A DNA stretch of 64,000 nt from Bordetella sp. BOR01 (GTDB lineage: Bacteria > Pseudomonadota > Gammaproteobacteria > Burkholderiales > Burkholderiaceae_B), in the NCBI RefSeq assembly GCF_019218885.1, contig NZ_JAHUWT010000001.1, positions 682,001 to 746,000 on the forward strand. Direction: 5' to 3'. Positions 47,896-57,116 of this stretch are shown here, piece by piece (the first letter of the stretch is position 1; every line of letters starts with the position of its first letter). A program made the position numbers and the translations under genes. Under the pieces are notes generated by a model that was not told where the DNA came from, did not search any database, and was given only the letters and a program-made list of their open reading frames with translations.

Positions 47896-48777
47896 ATGAC
47901 CCAGGCCACCCCGTCTTTCGCAGCCCGGATCGCCCGCGCGCAGCCCGGTTTCAGCCGGGCCCAGCACCGCATGGCCGAATATGTGCTGGCCCACCAGTTC
48001 CGCGTGGCCACCATGACCATCGATGAGTTCGCCGCCGCAGTGGGCGTGTCGGTCGCTTCCGCCAACCGCTTTGCCCGCGCGCTCGATTTGCCCGGCTATC
48101 CGCAATTCCGCGCCGAACTGGCGCGCGGTTTCGAGGCTGCGCTCGAACCGGTGGAAAAACTGCGCGTCGAGCTGGCGCATTCGGCCACGGCGGTGCAAAT
48201 CATGGCGGCCATCCTGGAAGAAGACATCCGCAATGCCCAGCGCACCTTGCAGGGCCTGGATGCCCAGTCCTGTGAACGCGCAGTCGATATCGTGCTGGGC
48301 GCCGAGCGCGTCTTCATCATCGGTTTCGGCGCCAGCGGCTTTCTGGCCGGCCTGCTGCAGCGCAGCCTGTGCATGCACCTGCATGCCTGCGACACGTTGG
48401 CCGGCCCGGGCGGAGTCTCGCATGCCGCGCGCCAATTGGCCCGCATGACCGAGCGCGATCTGGTCATCGCCATCGGTTTCCCCCGCTACCTGGCCGATAC
48501 CGTCACCCTAGGCCGCGCCGCGCAGCAGGCCGGGGTGCCGGTGCTGGTGCTGACCGACAAGCCCACCTCGCCGCTGGCGCCGCTGGCCACGGTGGCGCTG
48601 TATGCCCATACCTCGCGCCAGCTATCGTCCAATTCCGAGGCCGCCGCGCTGGGCTTGGTGGAAGGGCTGTCGGCTGCGGTGGCGCATCGGGCCAAGAATT
48701 CAATCCAGGCCGCGGCCGGCGTGACCCAGTCCGTCATGCCGTGGCTTTTCCATGGTGTAGGAGCAGGAAAAAGATGA
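47896..48777 (+). CDS. MurR/RpiR-family transcriptional regulator
   Basis: A 293-residue regulator with an N-terminal RpiR helix-turn-helix (MTIDEFAAAVGVSVASANRFARALDLPGYPQ region, residues ~35-75) and a C-terminal SIS sugar-phosphate-binding-like domain (FIIGFGASGFLAGLLQRSL to about residue 250). Its last bases overlap the start of the isoaspartyl peptidase gene, so it is translationally coupled to the cluster it probably controls. A TGTAAA...TTTACA inverted repeat lies just upstream. The SIS ligand here may be a peptide-derived or amino-sugar compound; this is not shown by sequence. Confidence 0.9.
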   Translation: MTQATPSFAARIARAQPGFSRAQHRMAEYVLAHQFRVATMTIDEFAAAVGVSVASANRFARALDLPGYPQFRAELARGFEAALEPVEKLRVELAHSATAVQIMAAILEEDIRNAQRTLQGLDAQSCERAVDIVLGAERVFIIGFGASGFLAGLLQRSLCMHLHACDTLAGPGGVSHAARQLARMTERDLVIAIGFPRYLADTVTLGRAAQQAGVPVLVLTDKPTSPLAPLATVALYAHTSRQLSSNSEAAALGLVEGLSAAVAHRAKNSIQAAAGVTQSVMPWLFHGVGAGKR

Positions 48778-49754
48778 TTCAGCCGGTCATTGCGATTCAC
48801 GGGGGGGCGGGCGCCATGTCGCGTGCCGCCATGTCGCCCGAGAAAGAGCAGGAATACCTGGCGGCCCTGAACGAGATCCTGGCGGCCGGGCAGGCCGTGC
48901 TGGCCGCCGGCGGCAGCGCGCTGGACGCGGTCACCGTGGCGGTGCGCCGCCTGGAAGACTGCCCGCTGTTCAACGCCGGGCACGGTGCCGTCTTCACCAG
49001 CGCGGGCACGCACGAGCTCGATGCGTCCATCATGGATGGCATCACGCTGCGCTGCGGCGCCATCGCCAACGTGACTTGCGTGCGCAATCCGGTGCTGGCC
49101 GCGCGTGCCGTCATGGAACACAGCAAGCACGTGTTCTTCGTGGGGCAGGGCGCCGAGGATTTCGCCCGAGAGCAAGGCCTGGAACTGGTCGATCCATCTT
49201 ACTTTTCGACCGAGGCGCGGCGCGAGCAGTTGCTGCGCGTGCAGCGCGAAAACCCCGAGGCCGCGGTGCTGGACCACGATGGCCAGGCCATGGTGGCGCG
49301 TGGCCAGCCTGCGCCGGCCGATCCGCTGGATGCCGACAAGAAATTCGGCACAGTGGGCGCTGTGGCCGTTGACGCCCAGGGCAATGTGGCCGCCGCCACT
49401 TCCACGGGCGGCATCACCAACAAGCAGGTTGGCCGCGTGGGCGATGCCCCGATCATTGGCGCCGGCTGCTATGCCAGCAACCGCAGTTGCGCTGTCTCTA
49501 CCACGGGTACCGGCGAAATGTTCATTCGCGCCGTTGCCGCCTATGACGTGGCGGCCCGGATGGAATACGGCGGAGCCTCGCTGCAGGCGGCCGCCGACCG
49601 CGTGGTGTTCGACACCTTGCCCGCCATCCAGGGCAAGGGCGGCATGATCGCCGTCGACACCCAAGGCAATGTGGTCCTGCCGTTCAACACGGAAGGCATG
49701 TATCGAGGCTATGCCCGCGTGGGCGAGCCACCGGTGGCGGCCATTTATCGATGA
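48774..49754 (+). CDS. iaaA: Isoaspartyl peptidase / L-asparaginase (plant-type Ntn hydrolase)
   Basis: IaaA cleaves isoaspartyl (beta-aspartyl) dipeptides and L-asparagine. It matures by self-cleavage that exposes a threonine nucleophile. That residue is Thr193 in DKKFGTVGAVAVD, and the substrate-binding GDAPIIGAGCYASN and TTGTGEMFIRAV blocks follow. The N-terminal AIHGGAGAM is typical. The product has 326 residues. ATG 48774 overlaps the regulator's stop. It precedes a GsiABCD-type peptide importer, an arrangement also found at the E. coli gsi locus. Confidence 0.94.
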   Translation: MIQPVIAIHGGAGAMSRAAMSPEKEQEYLAALNEILAAGQAVLAAGGSALDAVTVAVRRLEDCPLFNAGHGAVFTSAGTHELDASIMDGITLRCGAIANVTCVRNPVLAARAVMEHSKHVFFVGQGAEDFAREQGLELVDPSYFSTEARREQLLRVQRENPEAAVLDHDGQAMVARGQPAPADPLDADKKFGTVGAVAVDAQGNVAAATSTGGITNKQVGRVGDAPIIGAGCYASNRSCAVSTTGTGEMFIRAVAAYDVAARMEYGGASLQAAADRVVFDTLPAIQGKGGMIAVDTQGNVVLPFNTEGMYRGYARVGEPPVAAIYR

Positions 49755-49805
49755 CCGTCGCGCAATTGCGCTGCCGATGCGGCAGCCTGCAGGGGATGAA
49801 GAAAT

Positions 49806-51680
49806 ATGGTTGACCGCGCAAGCAGCCTGGCGCTGCCCGATAACCGCGTGGTGCAGGTCGATGACCTGAGCGTGCGGTTCGCGACTTCGGAACGCACGGT
49901 CGATGCGGTGCGCAATCTGTCGTTCCACGTCGATCGGGGCGAGACCCTGGCCATCGTGGGCGAGTCCGGTTCGGGTAAGTCGGTCACGTCGCTGGCCTTG
50001 ATGCGGCTGGTGGAGCACGGCGGCGGCAAGATCGCCTCGGGCAGCATGCTGTTGCGCCGGCGCAGCGGTGCGGTGGTCGACCTGGCGCGTGCGCCCGGGG
50101 CCGCGATGCGCACCATACGCGGCGCCGACATCGCCATGATTTTCCAGGAGCCCATGACCTCGCTGAACCCGGTGTTCACGGCTGGCGACCAGATCGCCGA
50201 ATCGATCCGGGTGCACCAGGGCAAAGACAGCGCGAGCGCGCGCGCCGAGGCGCTGCGCATGCTCGAGCGCGTGCGCATTCCCGAGGCCCGCCAGGTGCTG
50301 GACCGCTACCCGCACCAGTTGTCGGGCGGCATGCGCCAGCGCGTCATGATCGCCATGGCGCTGTCGTGCAAGCCGCAATTGCTGATCGCCGACGAGCCCA
50401 CCACCGCGCTGGACGTCACCATCCAGGCGCAGATCCTGCAGCTGATCCGCCAGTTGCAGGAAGAAATGGACATGGGCGTGATCTTCATCACGCACGACAT
50501 GGGCGTGGTGGCCGAAGTGGCCGACCGGGTGCTGGTCATGTACCGCGGCGACAAGGTCGAAGAGGGCGGGGCGGACGAAGTATTCGGCCGGCCCCGCCAT
50601 ACGTACACACGCGCGTTGCTGTCGGCAGTGCCGCGCCTGGGCGCCATGGCCGGCACCGACTTGCCGGCCAAGTTTCCGCTGCTGCGGGTCGATACCCAGC
50701 AGGCGGTTGCGCCGGTCGAGCGCCACGATACGCTGCGCGACGATGCCCAGCCCATTTTGCGCGTCAAAGACCTGATCACCCGTTTCGATGTGCCCAGCGG
50801 CCTGTTCGGGCGCGTCAAGCGGCGCGTGCACGCCGTCGAGCAAGTCAGTTTCGACCTGTACCCCGGCGAAACCCTGGCGCTGGTGGGCGAATCGGGCTGC
50901 GGCAAGTCGACCACCGGCCGTTCGCTGCTGCGCCTGGTCGAAAGCCAGAGCGGCGCCATCGAATTCGGCGGGCAGAACATCCGCGACATGCCTACCAGCA
51001 CGCTGCAAAGCCTGCGCCGCAATATCCAGTTCATTTTCCAGGACCCGTTCGCCTCGCTCGATCCACGCGTCACGGTGGGTTTCTCGATCATGGAACCGCT
51101 GCTGGTGCACGGCATCGCCAAGGGCGAGGCGGCGCGCCAGCGCGTGGCCTGGCTGCTGGAGAAGGTCGGCCTGCCGGCCGAGCATGCCAGCCGCTATCCG
51201 CACGAGTTCTCTGGCGGCCAGCGCCAGCGCATTGCCATCGCGCGCGCGCTGGCGCTCAATCCCAAGGTCGTGGTGGCCGACGAGTCGGTCTCGGCGCTGG
51301 ATGTGTCGATCCAGGCGCAGATCGTCAACCTGATGCTCGACTTGCAGCGCGAGCTGGGCGTGGCGTTCCTGTTCATTTCGCACGACATGGCGGTGGTCGA
51401 GCGCGTCAGCCACCGCGTGGCGGTGATGTACCTGGGACAGATCGTCGAAATCGGCCCGCGCCGCGCCATTTTCGAAAACCCGCAGCATCCCTACACGCGC
51501 AAGCTGATGGACGCTGTGCCGATCGCCGATCCGGCGCGCCGGCACATCAGGCGCGAACTGCTGTCCGATGAAATCCCCAGCCCGATCCGGGCCGTCGGCG
51601 ACGAACCGGTGGTCCAACCGTTGGTGCAAGTCGCGCCACGGCATTTTGTCGCCCGGCACCGAATTGCCGGCGCGTACTGA
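49806..51680 (+). CDS. gsiA: GsiA-type ABC transporter ATP-binding protein (two fused ATPase domains)
   Basis: The energising subunit of a glutathione/dipeptide-type importer, with two ATPase domains in one 624-residue chain. Domain 1 has Walker [12 protein letters not shown], signature LSGGMRQRV and Walker [13 protein letters not shown]. Domain 2, from about residue 320, has [20 protein letters not shown] and [12 protein letters not shown]. The second Walker B carries Ser where Pro is usual, a small variation. Each half ends with an oligopeptide-transporter-type C-terminal motif ([16 protein letters not shown]). It is followed by the binding protein and two permeases. Confidence 0.94.
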   Translation: MVDRASSLALPDNRVVQVDDLSVRFATSERTVDAVRNLSFHVDRGETLAIVGESGSGKSVTSLALMRLVEHGGGKIASGSMLLRRRSGAVVDLARAPGAAMRTIRGADIAMIFQEPMTSLNPVFTAGDQIAESIRVHQGKDSASARAEALRMLERVRIPEARQVLDRYPHQLSGGMRQRVMIAMALSCKPQLLIADEPTTALDVTIQAQILQLIRQLQEEMDMGVIFITHDMGVVAEVADRVLVMYRGDKVEEGGADEVFGRPRHTYTRALLSAVPRLGAMAGTDLPAKFPLLRVDTQQAVAPVERHDTLRDDAQPILRVKDLITRFDVPSGLFGRVKRRVHAVEQVSFDLYPGETLALVGESGCGKSTTGRSLLRLVESQSGAIEFGGQNIRDMPTSTLQSLRRNIQFIFQDPFASLDPRVTVGFSIMEPLLVHGIAKGEAARQRVAWLLEKVGLPAEHASRYPHEFSGGQRQRIAIARALALNPKVVVADESVSALDVSIQAQIVNLMLDLQRELGVAFLFISHDMAVVERVSHRVAVMYLGQIVEIGPRRAIFENPQHPYTRKLMDAVPIADPARRHIRRELLSDEIPSPIRAVGDEPVVQPLVQVAPRHFVARHRIAGAY

Positions 51681-51716
51681 TCAGCAAGCCGTCTGTACCC
51701 CCCAAGGAGCCTGTTC

Positions 51717-53279
51717 ATGAATAAATGTGTCGATTCGCTGTCCCAGCGAAAAACCCTGGCAGCAAGCCTGTTGGCACTGTCCGCCCTGACCTGCGGCAGC
51801 GCCGCGTTCGCGGCCAAGGATGTGGTGCTGGCGCTGAGCTCGCAGGCCGAGACGCTGGACCCCTACAACACCAACACTACCTTGACCACGGCCGTCACCA
51901 AGTCGTTCTATGAAGGCCTGTTCGAGTTCGACAAAGACCTGAAGATCAAGCCTGTACTGGCCGAAAGCTACGAAGTCTCGCCCGACGGGCTGACCTACAC
52001 CTTCAAGCTGCGCCAGGGCGTGAAGTTCCATGACGGTACCGCGTTCAACGCCGCCGCCGTGAAGGCCAACCTGGATCGCGTGCTCGATCGCGACAACCAC
52101 CTGGCCCGCTACAACCAGTTCAACCGCATCGACAAGGTCGAAGCGGTCGATGACTACAACTTGCGCATCACCCTGAAAGAGCCGTTCGCGCCCTTCATCA
52201 ACTCGCTGGCGCACGCTTCGGCGGCCATCATTTCGCCGGCCGCGCTGCAAAAGTACGGCAAGGAAATCGCCTTCAATCCGGTGGGTACCGGCCCCTTCGT
52301 GTTCGACGGCTGGAAGCAGACCGACTACGTCCGCGGCAAGAAATTCGACGGCTACTGGAAGAAGGGCTATCCCAAGGTCGACACCATCACCTGGAAACCG
52401 GTGCTGGAGAACAGCACCCGCGCCGCCATGCTGCAGACCGGCGAAGCCGATTTCGCCTACACGCTGCCGTATGAGCAGGCCGCCTTGCTGCAAAAGAGCG
52501 ACAAGCTGGACGTGCTGACGGGCGATTCGATCATCACCCGCTACATCAGCTTCAACGTGCAGCACAAGCCATTCGACAATGTGAAGGTGCGCCAGGCCAT
52601 CAACTACGCCATCAACCGCGAGGCGCTGGCCAAGGTGGCGTTTGCCGGCTACGCCTTCCCGGCGCAGGGCATCGTGCCGCAAGGCGTGACCTATGCCTAC
52701 AAGATGGACCCGTGGCCGTACGATCCCAAGAAGGCCAAGGAACTGCTGGCCGAGGCCGGTTACCCCGATGGCTTCGAATCGGTGCTGTGGGGCGGCTATA
52801 GCAACACCACCACCCAGAAAGTGCTGCAGTTCGTGCAGCAGCAATTGCGCCAGGTCGGCGTGAAAGTCCAGGTGCAGGCCCTGGAAGTGGGCCAGCGCAC
52901 CGAGATGGTCCAGTCCGCGCCGGACCCCGCCACCGCGCCGGTACGCATGTACTACGCGGGCTGGTCGTCCTCGACCGGCGAAGCCGACTGGGCCCTGCGT
53001 CCGTTGCTGGCCTCGGAATCGTTCCCGCCCAAGCTGAACAATACGGCCTACTACAAGAACGACCTCGTCGACGGCAACATCGCCAAGGCCCTGCGCTCGG
53101 TCGACGACAAGGAAAAGACCCAGCTCTACAAAGAAGCGCAAGAGCAGATCTGGAAGGATGCGCCGTGGGCGGCACTCGTTACCGAGAAAATGCTGTATGC
53201 CCGCAGCAAGAACCTGGACGGTGTCTACGTGATGCCCGACGGCAACATCAATTCCGGCGAGATCTCGGTTTCCAAGTAA
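51717..53279 (+). CDS. gsiB: GsiB-type peptide/glutathione-binding protein
   Basis: A periplasmic type II (DppA/OppA-like) binding protein of 520 residues. The signal peptide ends near AAFAAKD (residue ~33). [40 protein letters not shown] and [19 protein letters not shown] are the SBP family 5 signatures. AAGGAG lies before ATG 51717. As the first periplasmic component of the gsi-type set it sets substrate choice. E. coli GsiB binds glutathione, but here the neighbours are iso- and D-peptidases, so another peptide class is possible. Confidence 0.92.
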   Translation: MNKCVDSLSQRKTLAASLLALSALTCGSAAFAAKDVVLALSSQAETLDPYNTNTTLTTAVTKSFYEGLFEFDKDLKIKPVLAESYEVSPDGLTYTFKLRQGVKFHDGTAFNAAAVKANLDRVLDRDNHLARYNQFNRIDKVEAVDDYNLRITLKEPFAPFINSLAHASAAIISPAALQKYGKEIAFNPVGTGPFVFDGWKQTDYVRGKKFDGYWKKGYPKVDTITWKPVLENSTRAAMLQTGEADFAYTLPYEQAALLQKSDKLDVLTGDSIITRYISFNVQHKPFDNVKVRQAINYAINREALAKVAFAGYAFPAQGIVPQGVTYAYKMDPWPYDPKKAKELLAEAGYPDGFESVLWGGYSNTTTQKVLQFVQQQLRQVGVKVQVQALEVGQRTEMVQSAPDPATAPVRMYYAGWSSSTGEADWALRPLLASESFPPKLNNTAYYKNDLVDGNIAKALRSVDDKEKTQLYKEAQEQIWKDAPWAALVTEKMLYARSKNLDGVYVMPDGNINSGEISVSK

Positions 53280-53359
53280 GTACGCCCGCCTAACGGCGAA
53301 ACACGGTCGATGCGCGGGTCCGCCCAGGCGGGCGCGCGCATCGCCGATCAGGTTGCAAT

Positions 53360-54280
53360 ATGCTGAATTACTTCCTCAAGCGCCTGGTGGGCCTGGCGCC
53401 CACCTTGCTGATCGTGGCGGTGCTGGTGTTCCTGTTCGTGCACATGCTGCCCGGCGATCCGGCGCGGCTGGCGGCAGGGCAGGACGCCGATCTCGAGACC
53501 GTTGAACTGGTGCGCAAAGAGCTGGGGCTGGACAAGCCGCTGCCCGAGCAGTTCGTGCGGTTCTTCACCAACATCGTGCAGGGCGACCTGGGCACGTCGA
53601 TCCGCACGCGCCGGCCGGTGGCCACCGAAATCGCCGAGCGCTTCATGCCCACGCTGCTGCTGACCCTGGTCAGCATGGCCTGGTCGGTCGTGTTCGGCAT
53701 GACCATCGGCATTCTCTCGGCGGTGTACCGCAACCGCTGGCCCGACCGCCTGGGCATGACGCTGGCCGTCTCGGGCATTTCATTCCCGGCGTTCGCGCTG
53801 GGGATGTTGTTCATGCAGATATTCTCGGTGGACCTGGGCTGGTTGCCGACGGTGGGCGCCAGTTCGTGGCAGCACTACATCCTGCCGTCCATTACGCTGG
53901 GCGCCGCGGTGGCCGCGGTGATGGCGCGCTTTACCCGCGCCTCGTTCGTGGAAGTGATCCAGGAAGACTTCGTGCGCACCGCCCGCGCCAAGGGCCTGCG
54001 CGAACGTGTCGTCATCATCAAGCATTGCCTGCGCAACGCGCTGATCCCGGTGGTAACCATGATGGGCCTGCAGTTCGGCTTCCTGCTGGGCGGCTCGATC
54101 GTGGTCGAGGCGGTATTCAACTGGCCCGGCCTGGGCCGGCTGCTGGTCGACTCGGTCAACATGCGCGACTACCCCGTCATTCAGGCGCTGGTGCTGCTGT
54201 TCTCGCTGGAGTTCATCCTGATCAACCTGGTCGTGGACATGCTCTACGGTTTCATCAACCCCACCATCCGATACAAGTGA
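53360..54280 (+). CDS. gsiC: GsiC-type ABC transporter permease
   Basis: A 306-residue inner-membrane permease of the DppB/GsiC type. The N-terminal [20 protein letters not shown] segment and the EAA loop region [24 protein letters not shown], which contacts the ATPase, are clear. About six transmembrane helices are visible. It follows the binding-protein gene after an 80-base gap with a GC-rich imperfect inverted pair (GATGCGCGGG...GCGCGCATCG) that may temper downstream expression. The partner permease follows after seven bases. Confidence 0.93.
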   Translation: MLNYFLKRLVGLAPTLLIVAVLVFLFVHMLPGDPARLAAGQDADLETVELVRKELGLDKPLPEQFVRFFTNIVQGDLGTSIRTRRPVATEIAERFMPTLLLTLVSMAWSVVFGMTIGILSAVYRNRWPDRLGMTLAVSGISFPAFALGMLFMQIFSVDLGWLPTVGASSWQHYILPSITLGAAVAAVMARFTRASFVEVIQEDFVRTARAKGLRERVVIIKHCLRNALIPVVTMMGLQFGFLLGGSIVVEAVFNWPGLGRLLVDSVNMRDYPVIQALVLLFSLEFILINLVVDMLYGFINPTIRYK

Positions 54281-54287
54281 GGCGGCC

Positions 54288-55172
54288 ATGACGCAAACGA
54301 CCGCCGTAAATACCGGCACCGATGTACGTACCCCGTGGGGGGAATTCTGGCGCAAGTTCCGCAAGCAGCACGTGGGCGTGGGCGCCCTGGTGTTCGTGCT
54401 GCTGCTGGTGCTGGTCGCCGTGCTGGCGCCCTGGATCAGTCCGTACGACGCCGAGAATTTCTTCGACTACGACATGATCAACACCGGTCCGTCCTGGACC
54501 CACTGGTTCGGGGTCGATCCGCTGGGCCGCGATATCTTCAGCCGTATCCTGATGGGCGCGCGCATCTCGCTGGCGGCCGGCTTCCTGTCGGTGCTGCTGG
54601 GCGGCCTGATCGGCACCGCGCTGGGCTTGATGGCCGGCTACTACGAAGGCTGGTGGGACCGCATCACCATGCGCATTTCCGATGTGCTGTTCGCGTTTCC
54701 CGGCATTCTGCTGGCACTGGGCGTGGTGGCCATATTGGGCAGCAGCATGACCAACGTGGTGGTGGCGGTGTCGGTGTTCAGCGTGCCGGCCTTCGCGCGC
54801 CTGGTGCGCGGCAACACGCTGGCCCTGAAGAACCTGACCTATATCGAGGCCACCAAGAGCATCGGCGCATCCGACTGGACCATCCTGGTGCGCCACATCC
54901 TGCCCGGCACGATCTCGTCCATCGTGGTGTATTTCACCATGCGCGTGGGCACGTCCATTATCACGGCGGCCAGCCTGTCGTTCCTGGGCATGGGCGCGCA
55001 GCCGCCCACGCCGGAGTGGGGCGCCATGCTGAACGAGGCGCGCGCCGACATGGTCAATGCGCCCCACGTGGCGCTGTTCCCCAGCCTGGCGATCTTCCTG
55101 ACGGTGCTGGCTTTCAACCTGTTGGGCGACGCCTTGCGCGATGCCCTGGACCCCAAGATCGACCGCCTGTAG
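54288..55172 (+). CDS. gsiD: GsiD-type ABC transporter permease
   Basis: The second permease, of the DppC/GsiD type, with 294 residues. A cytoplasmic N-terminus ([20 protein letters not shown]) precedes the first helix; the [24 protein letters not shown] periplasmic motif and the EAA loop [19 protein letters not shown] are typical. Six transmembrane helices are visible. With GsiC it should form the membrane channel of the importer. It ends nine bases before the P1 peptidase gene, indicating one transcript. Confidence 0.93.
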   Translation: MTQTTAVNTGTDVRTPWGEFWRKFRKQHVGVGALVFVLLLVLVAVLAPWISPYDAENFFDYDMINTGPSWTHWFGVDPLGRDIFSRILMGARISLAAGFLSVLLGGLIGTALGLMAGYYEGWWDRITMRISDVLFAFPGILLALGVVAILGSSMTNVVVAVSVFSVPAFARLVRGNTLALKNLTYIEATKSIGASDWTILVRHILPGTISSIVVYFTMRVGTSIITAASLSFLGMGAQPPTPEWGAMLNEARADMVNAPHVALFPSLAIFLTVLAFNLLGDALRDALDPKIDRL

Positions 55173-55181
55173 CCTGCCGCG

Positions 55182-56261
55182 ATGGATACGCAATCGATAC
55201 TCCCCCGCATCGGCGGGCTGCCGGCGGGGCCGCTGGATGCCATCAGCGATGTGTGCGGCGTCACCGTCGGACACTGCACCATAGCCGACGGCGCGCTGCA
55301 GACCGGCGTCACGGTGGTGCGTCCGCACCCCGGCGACGTCTACCGCGACAAGGTGCCGGCCGCCGCGGCGGTGCTCAACGGTTTCGGCAAGAGTACCGGC
55401 CTGGTCCAGGTACGCGAGCTGGGCGTATTGGAAACGCCGCTGGCCCTGACCAATACATTCGGCGTGGGCACAGTGGCCAATGCGCAGATCCGCGCCGCCG
55501 TGGCCGCCAACCCCGCCATCGGGCGCGATTGGCCCACCGTCAATCCACTGGTGTTCGAATGCAATGATGGCTACCTGAACGACATCCAGGCGCTGGCCGT
55601 GCAGGAAATGCACTATGCGCAGGCGCTGGCCGCGGCCGAATCCCGCTTCGCGCAGGGGGCGGTCGGGGCGGGGCGCGGCATGTCGTCGTTCTCGCTCAAG
55701 GGCGGCATCGGTTCGGCATCGCGCATCGCCGCTATCCAGCCGGGCCTGCGCCATGCGGTGGGGGCGCTGGCGCTGGCCAATTTCGGCCGCCTGCCCAGCC
55801 TGACCATCGCCGGCCGGCCGTTCGGCCGCGAACTGGCCCGCCAGCAAGACCAGGCGCACGCCGCCGAGGCCGCGCGCCCCGAGCAGGGCTCCATCATCCT
55901 GCTCATCGCCACCGATGCACCGCTGGATGCCCGCCAGTTGCGCCGCGTGGCGCTGCGCGCCGGCGCCGGCCTGGCGCGCACCGGTTCCGTGTTTGGCCAT
56001 GGCAGCGGCGACATCGCGCTGGCGTTTTCCACCGCCTACACTATTCCCCACCTGGCCGAGCGCGGCATGCCCGCCGTGCCGCTGCTGCATGAAACGCGCA
56101 TCGATCCGCTGTTCGAGGCCGCGGCCGAAGCGGCCGAGCAGGCCATCATCGCGGCCCTGTGGCATGCCGAATCGGTCGACGGGCGCGACGGCCATCGCCG
56201 CGCCTGCATCCGCGAAGCCGCGCCGCGCTGGCGCGAATGGCTGGCACGCACTGAACTGTAG
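55182..56261 (+). CDS. P1-family (DmpA-type) aminopeptidase
   Basis: An Ntn-like self-processing peptidase of MEROPS family S58/P1, whose members (DmpA, BapA, BapF) release N-terminal D-, L- or beta-amino acids. Self-cleavage is expected before Ser178 in LKGGIGSASR. DAISDVCGVTVGHCT and TNTFGVGTVANA are family blocks, and the C-terminal GSVFGHGSGDIALAFSTAY is typical. The product has 359 residues without a signal peptide, so it is cytosolic. It directly follows the importer and precedes the M55 gene, supporting a role in digesting imported unusual peptides. Confidence 0.92.
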   Translation: MDTQSILPRIGGLPAGPLDAISDVCGVTVGHCTIADGALQTGVTVVRPHPGDVYRDKVPAAAAVLNGFGKSTGLVQVRELGVLETPLALTNTFGVGTVANAQIRAAVAANPAIGRDWPTVNPLVFECNDGYLNDIQALAVQEMHYAQALAAAESRFAQGAVGAGRGMSSFSLKGGIGSASRIAAIQPGLRHAVGALALANFGRLPSLTIAGRPFGRELARQQDQAHAAEAARPEQGSIILLIATDAPLDARQLRRVALRAGAGLARTGSVFGHGSGDIALAFSTAYTIPHLAERGMPAVPLLHETRIDPLFEAAAEAAEQAIIAALWHAESVDGRDGHRRACIREAAPRWREWLARTEL

Positions 56262-56289
56262 GCGGCCGCCGCAACTTTGACACAATCCC

Positions 56290-57108
56290 ATGAAAATCCT
56301 GATTTCCACCGATATCGAGGGCGTGGCCGGCGTATTCCATGCCGAGCAGACCCGGGCCGGCAATGGCGAATACGAGCGGGCCCGCGCCTGGATGACGGGC
56401 GAGGCCAATGCCGCCATCCAGGGCGCTTTCGCCGGCGGCGCCGCTGAAGTCCTGGTCAACGATTCGCATGGCGGTTTTCGCAACCTGCTGCCCGACGCGC
56501 TCGACCCGCGCGCCCGCCTGGTGCTGGGCAAGCCGCGCTACCTGGGCATGATGGGCGGGTTGGAAGAACCCTGCGATGCCGTCTTCATGATCGGCTACCA
56601 CGCCCGTTCGCAGGCGCGCGGCATCCTGGCTCACACGATCAACAGCTTTGCCTTCGCACGCGTGTTCATCAACGGCACCGAGCTGGGCGAGGCCGGGCTG
56701 TACGGGGCGCTGGCCGGCGAGCTGGGCGTGCCGGTGATCCTGGGCAGCGGCGACGATGTCTTCATTGACGAGACCGGCCCGCTGTTTCCGCATGCCCAGT
56801 GGGTGCAGACCAAAGTGGCGCACGGCCAAGGCAGCGGCGCCACGCTGTCGCCCGAGGCCGCCCGCCAGGCCATCGCGGCCGCTGCCGCAGCGGCGGTGCG
56901 TGGCGCCGCCGGGGCGGTTCCCCTGCGCATCGCCGCGCCTATAGAATGCCGGTTGCAGACCCAGAGTTCGGCGCTGGCCGACCTGTTCTGCATGTGGCCC
57001 ACGCTCGAGCGCGTGGACGGCGTCACCCTGCGCTTCACCGTAGACAGCATGCAGGCCGCCGTCCGCACGCTCAACAGCCTGTCGGCCATGTCGTCCATGC
57101 TGCGCTAA
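56290..57108 (+). CDS. dppA: M55-family D-aminopeptidase (DppA-like)
   Basis: A zinc D-aminopeptidase of the M55 family, related to Bacillus DppA, which acts on D-Ala-D-Ala and other D-peptides. The zinc ligands Asp8 and Glu10 are in ISTDIEGVAG, with further ligands in VNDSHGG, GYHARS and LAHTIN. At 272 residues it has normal family length. No signal peptide is present. It follows the P1 peptidase by 28 bases and is followed by the M24 peptidase after eight bases, completing the degradative part of the cluster. The substrate is presumably D- or cell-wall-derived peptides. Confidence 0.93.
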   Translation: MKILISTDIEGVAGVFHAEQTRAGNGEYERARAWMTGEANAAIQGAFAGGAAEVLVNDSHGGFRNLLPDALDPRARLVLGKPRYLGMMGGLEEPCDAVFMIGYHARSQARGILAHTINSFAFARVFINGTELGEAGLYGALAGELGVPVILGSGDDVFIDETGPLFPHAQWVQTKVAHGQGSGATLSPEAARQAIAAAAAAAVRGAAGAVPLRIAAPIECRLQTQSSALADLFCMWPTLERVDGVTLRFTVDSMQAAVRTLNSLSAMSSMLR

Positions 57109-57116
57109 GGAACCCC

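Noticed and set aside
48486-51659. A 1057-codon open frame on the minus strand across iaaA and gsiA
   Set aside because: It is antisense to two clearly recognised genes, its translation shows no family motif, and long antisense frames are common in GC-rich DNA.
54255-56531. A 758-codon minus-strand frame
   Set aside because: Antisense to gsiD and the P1 peptidase; low-complexity H/Q/R-rich product.
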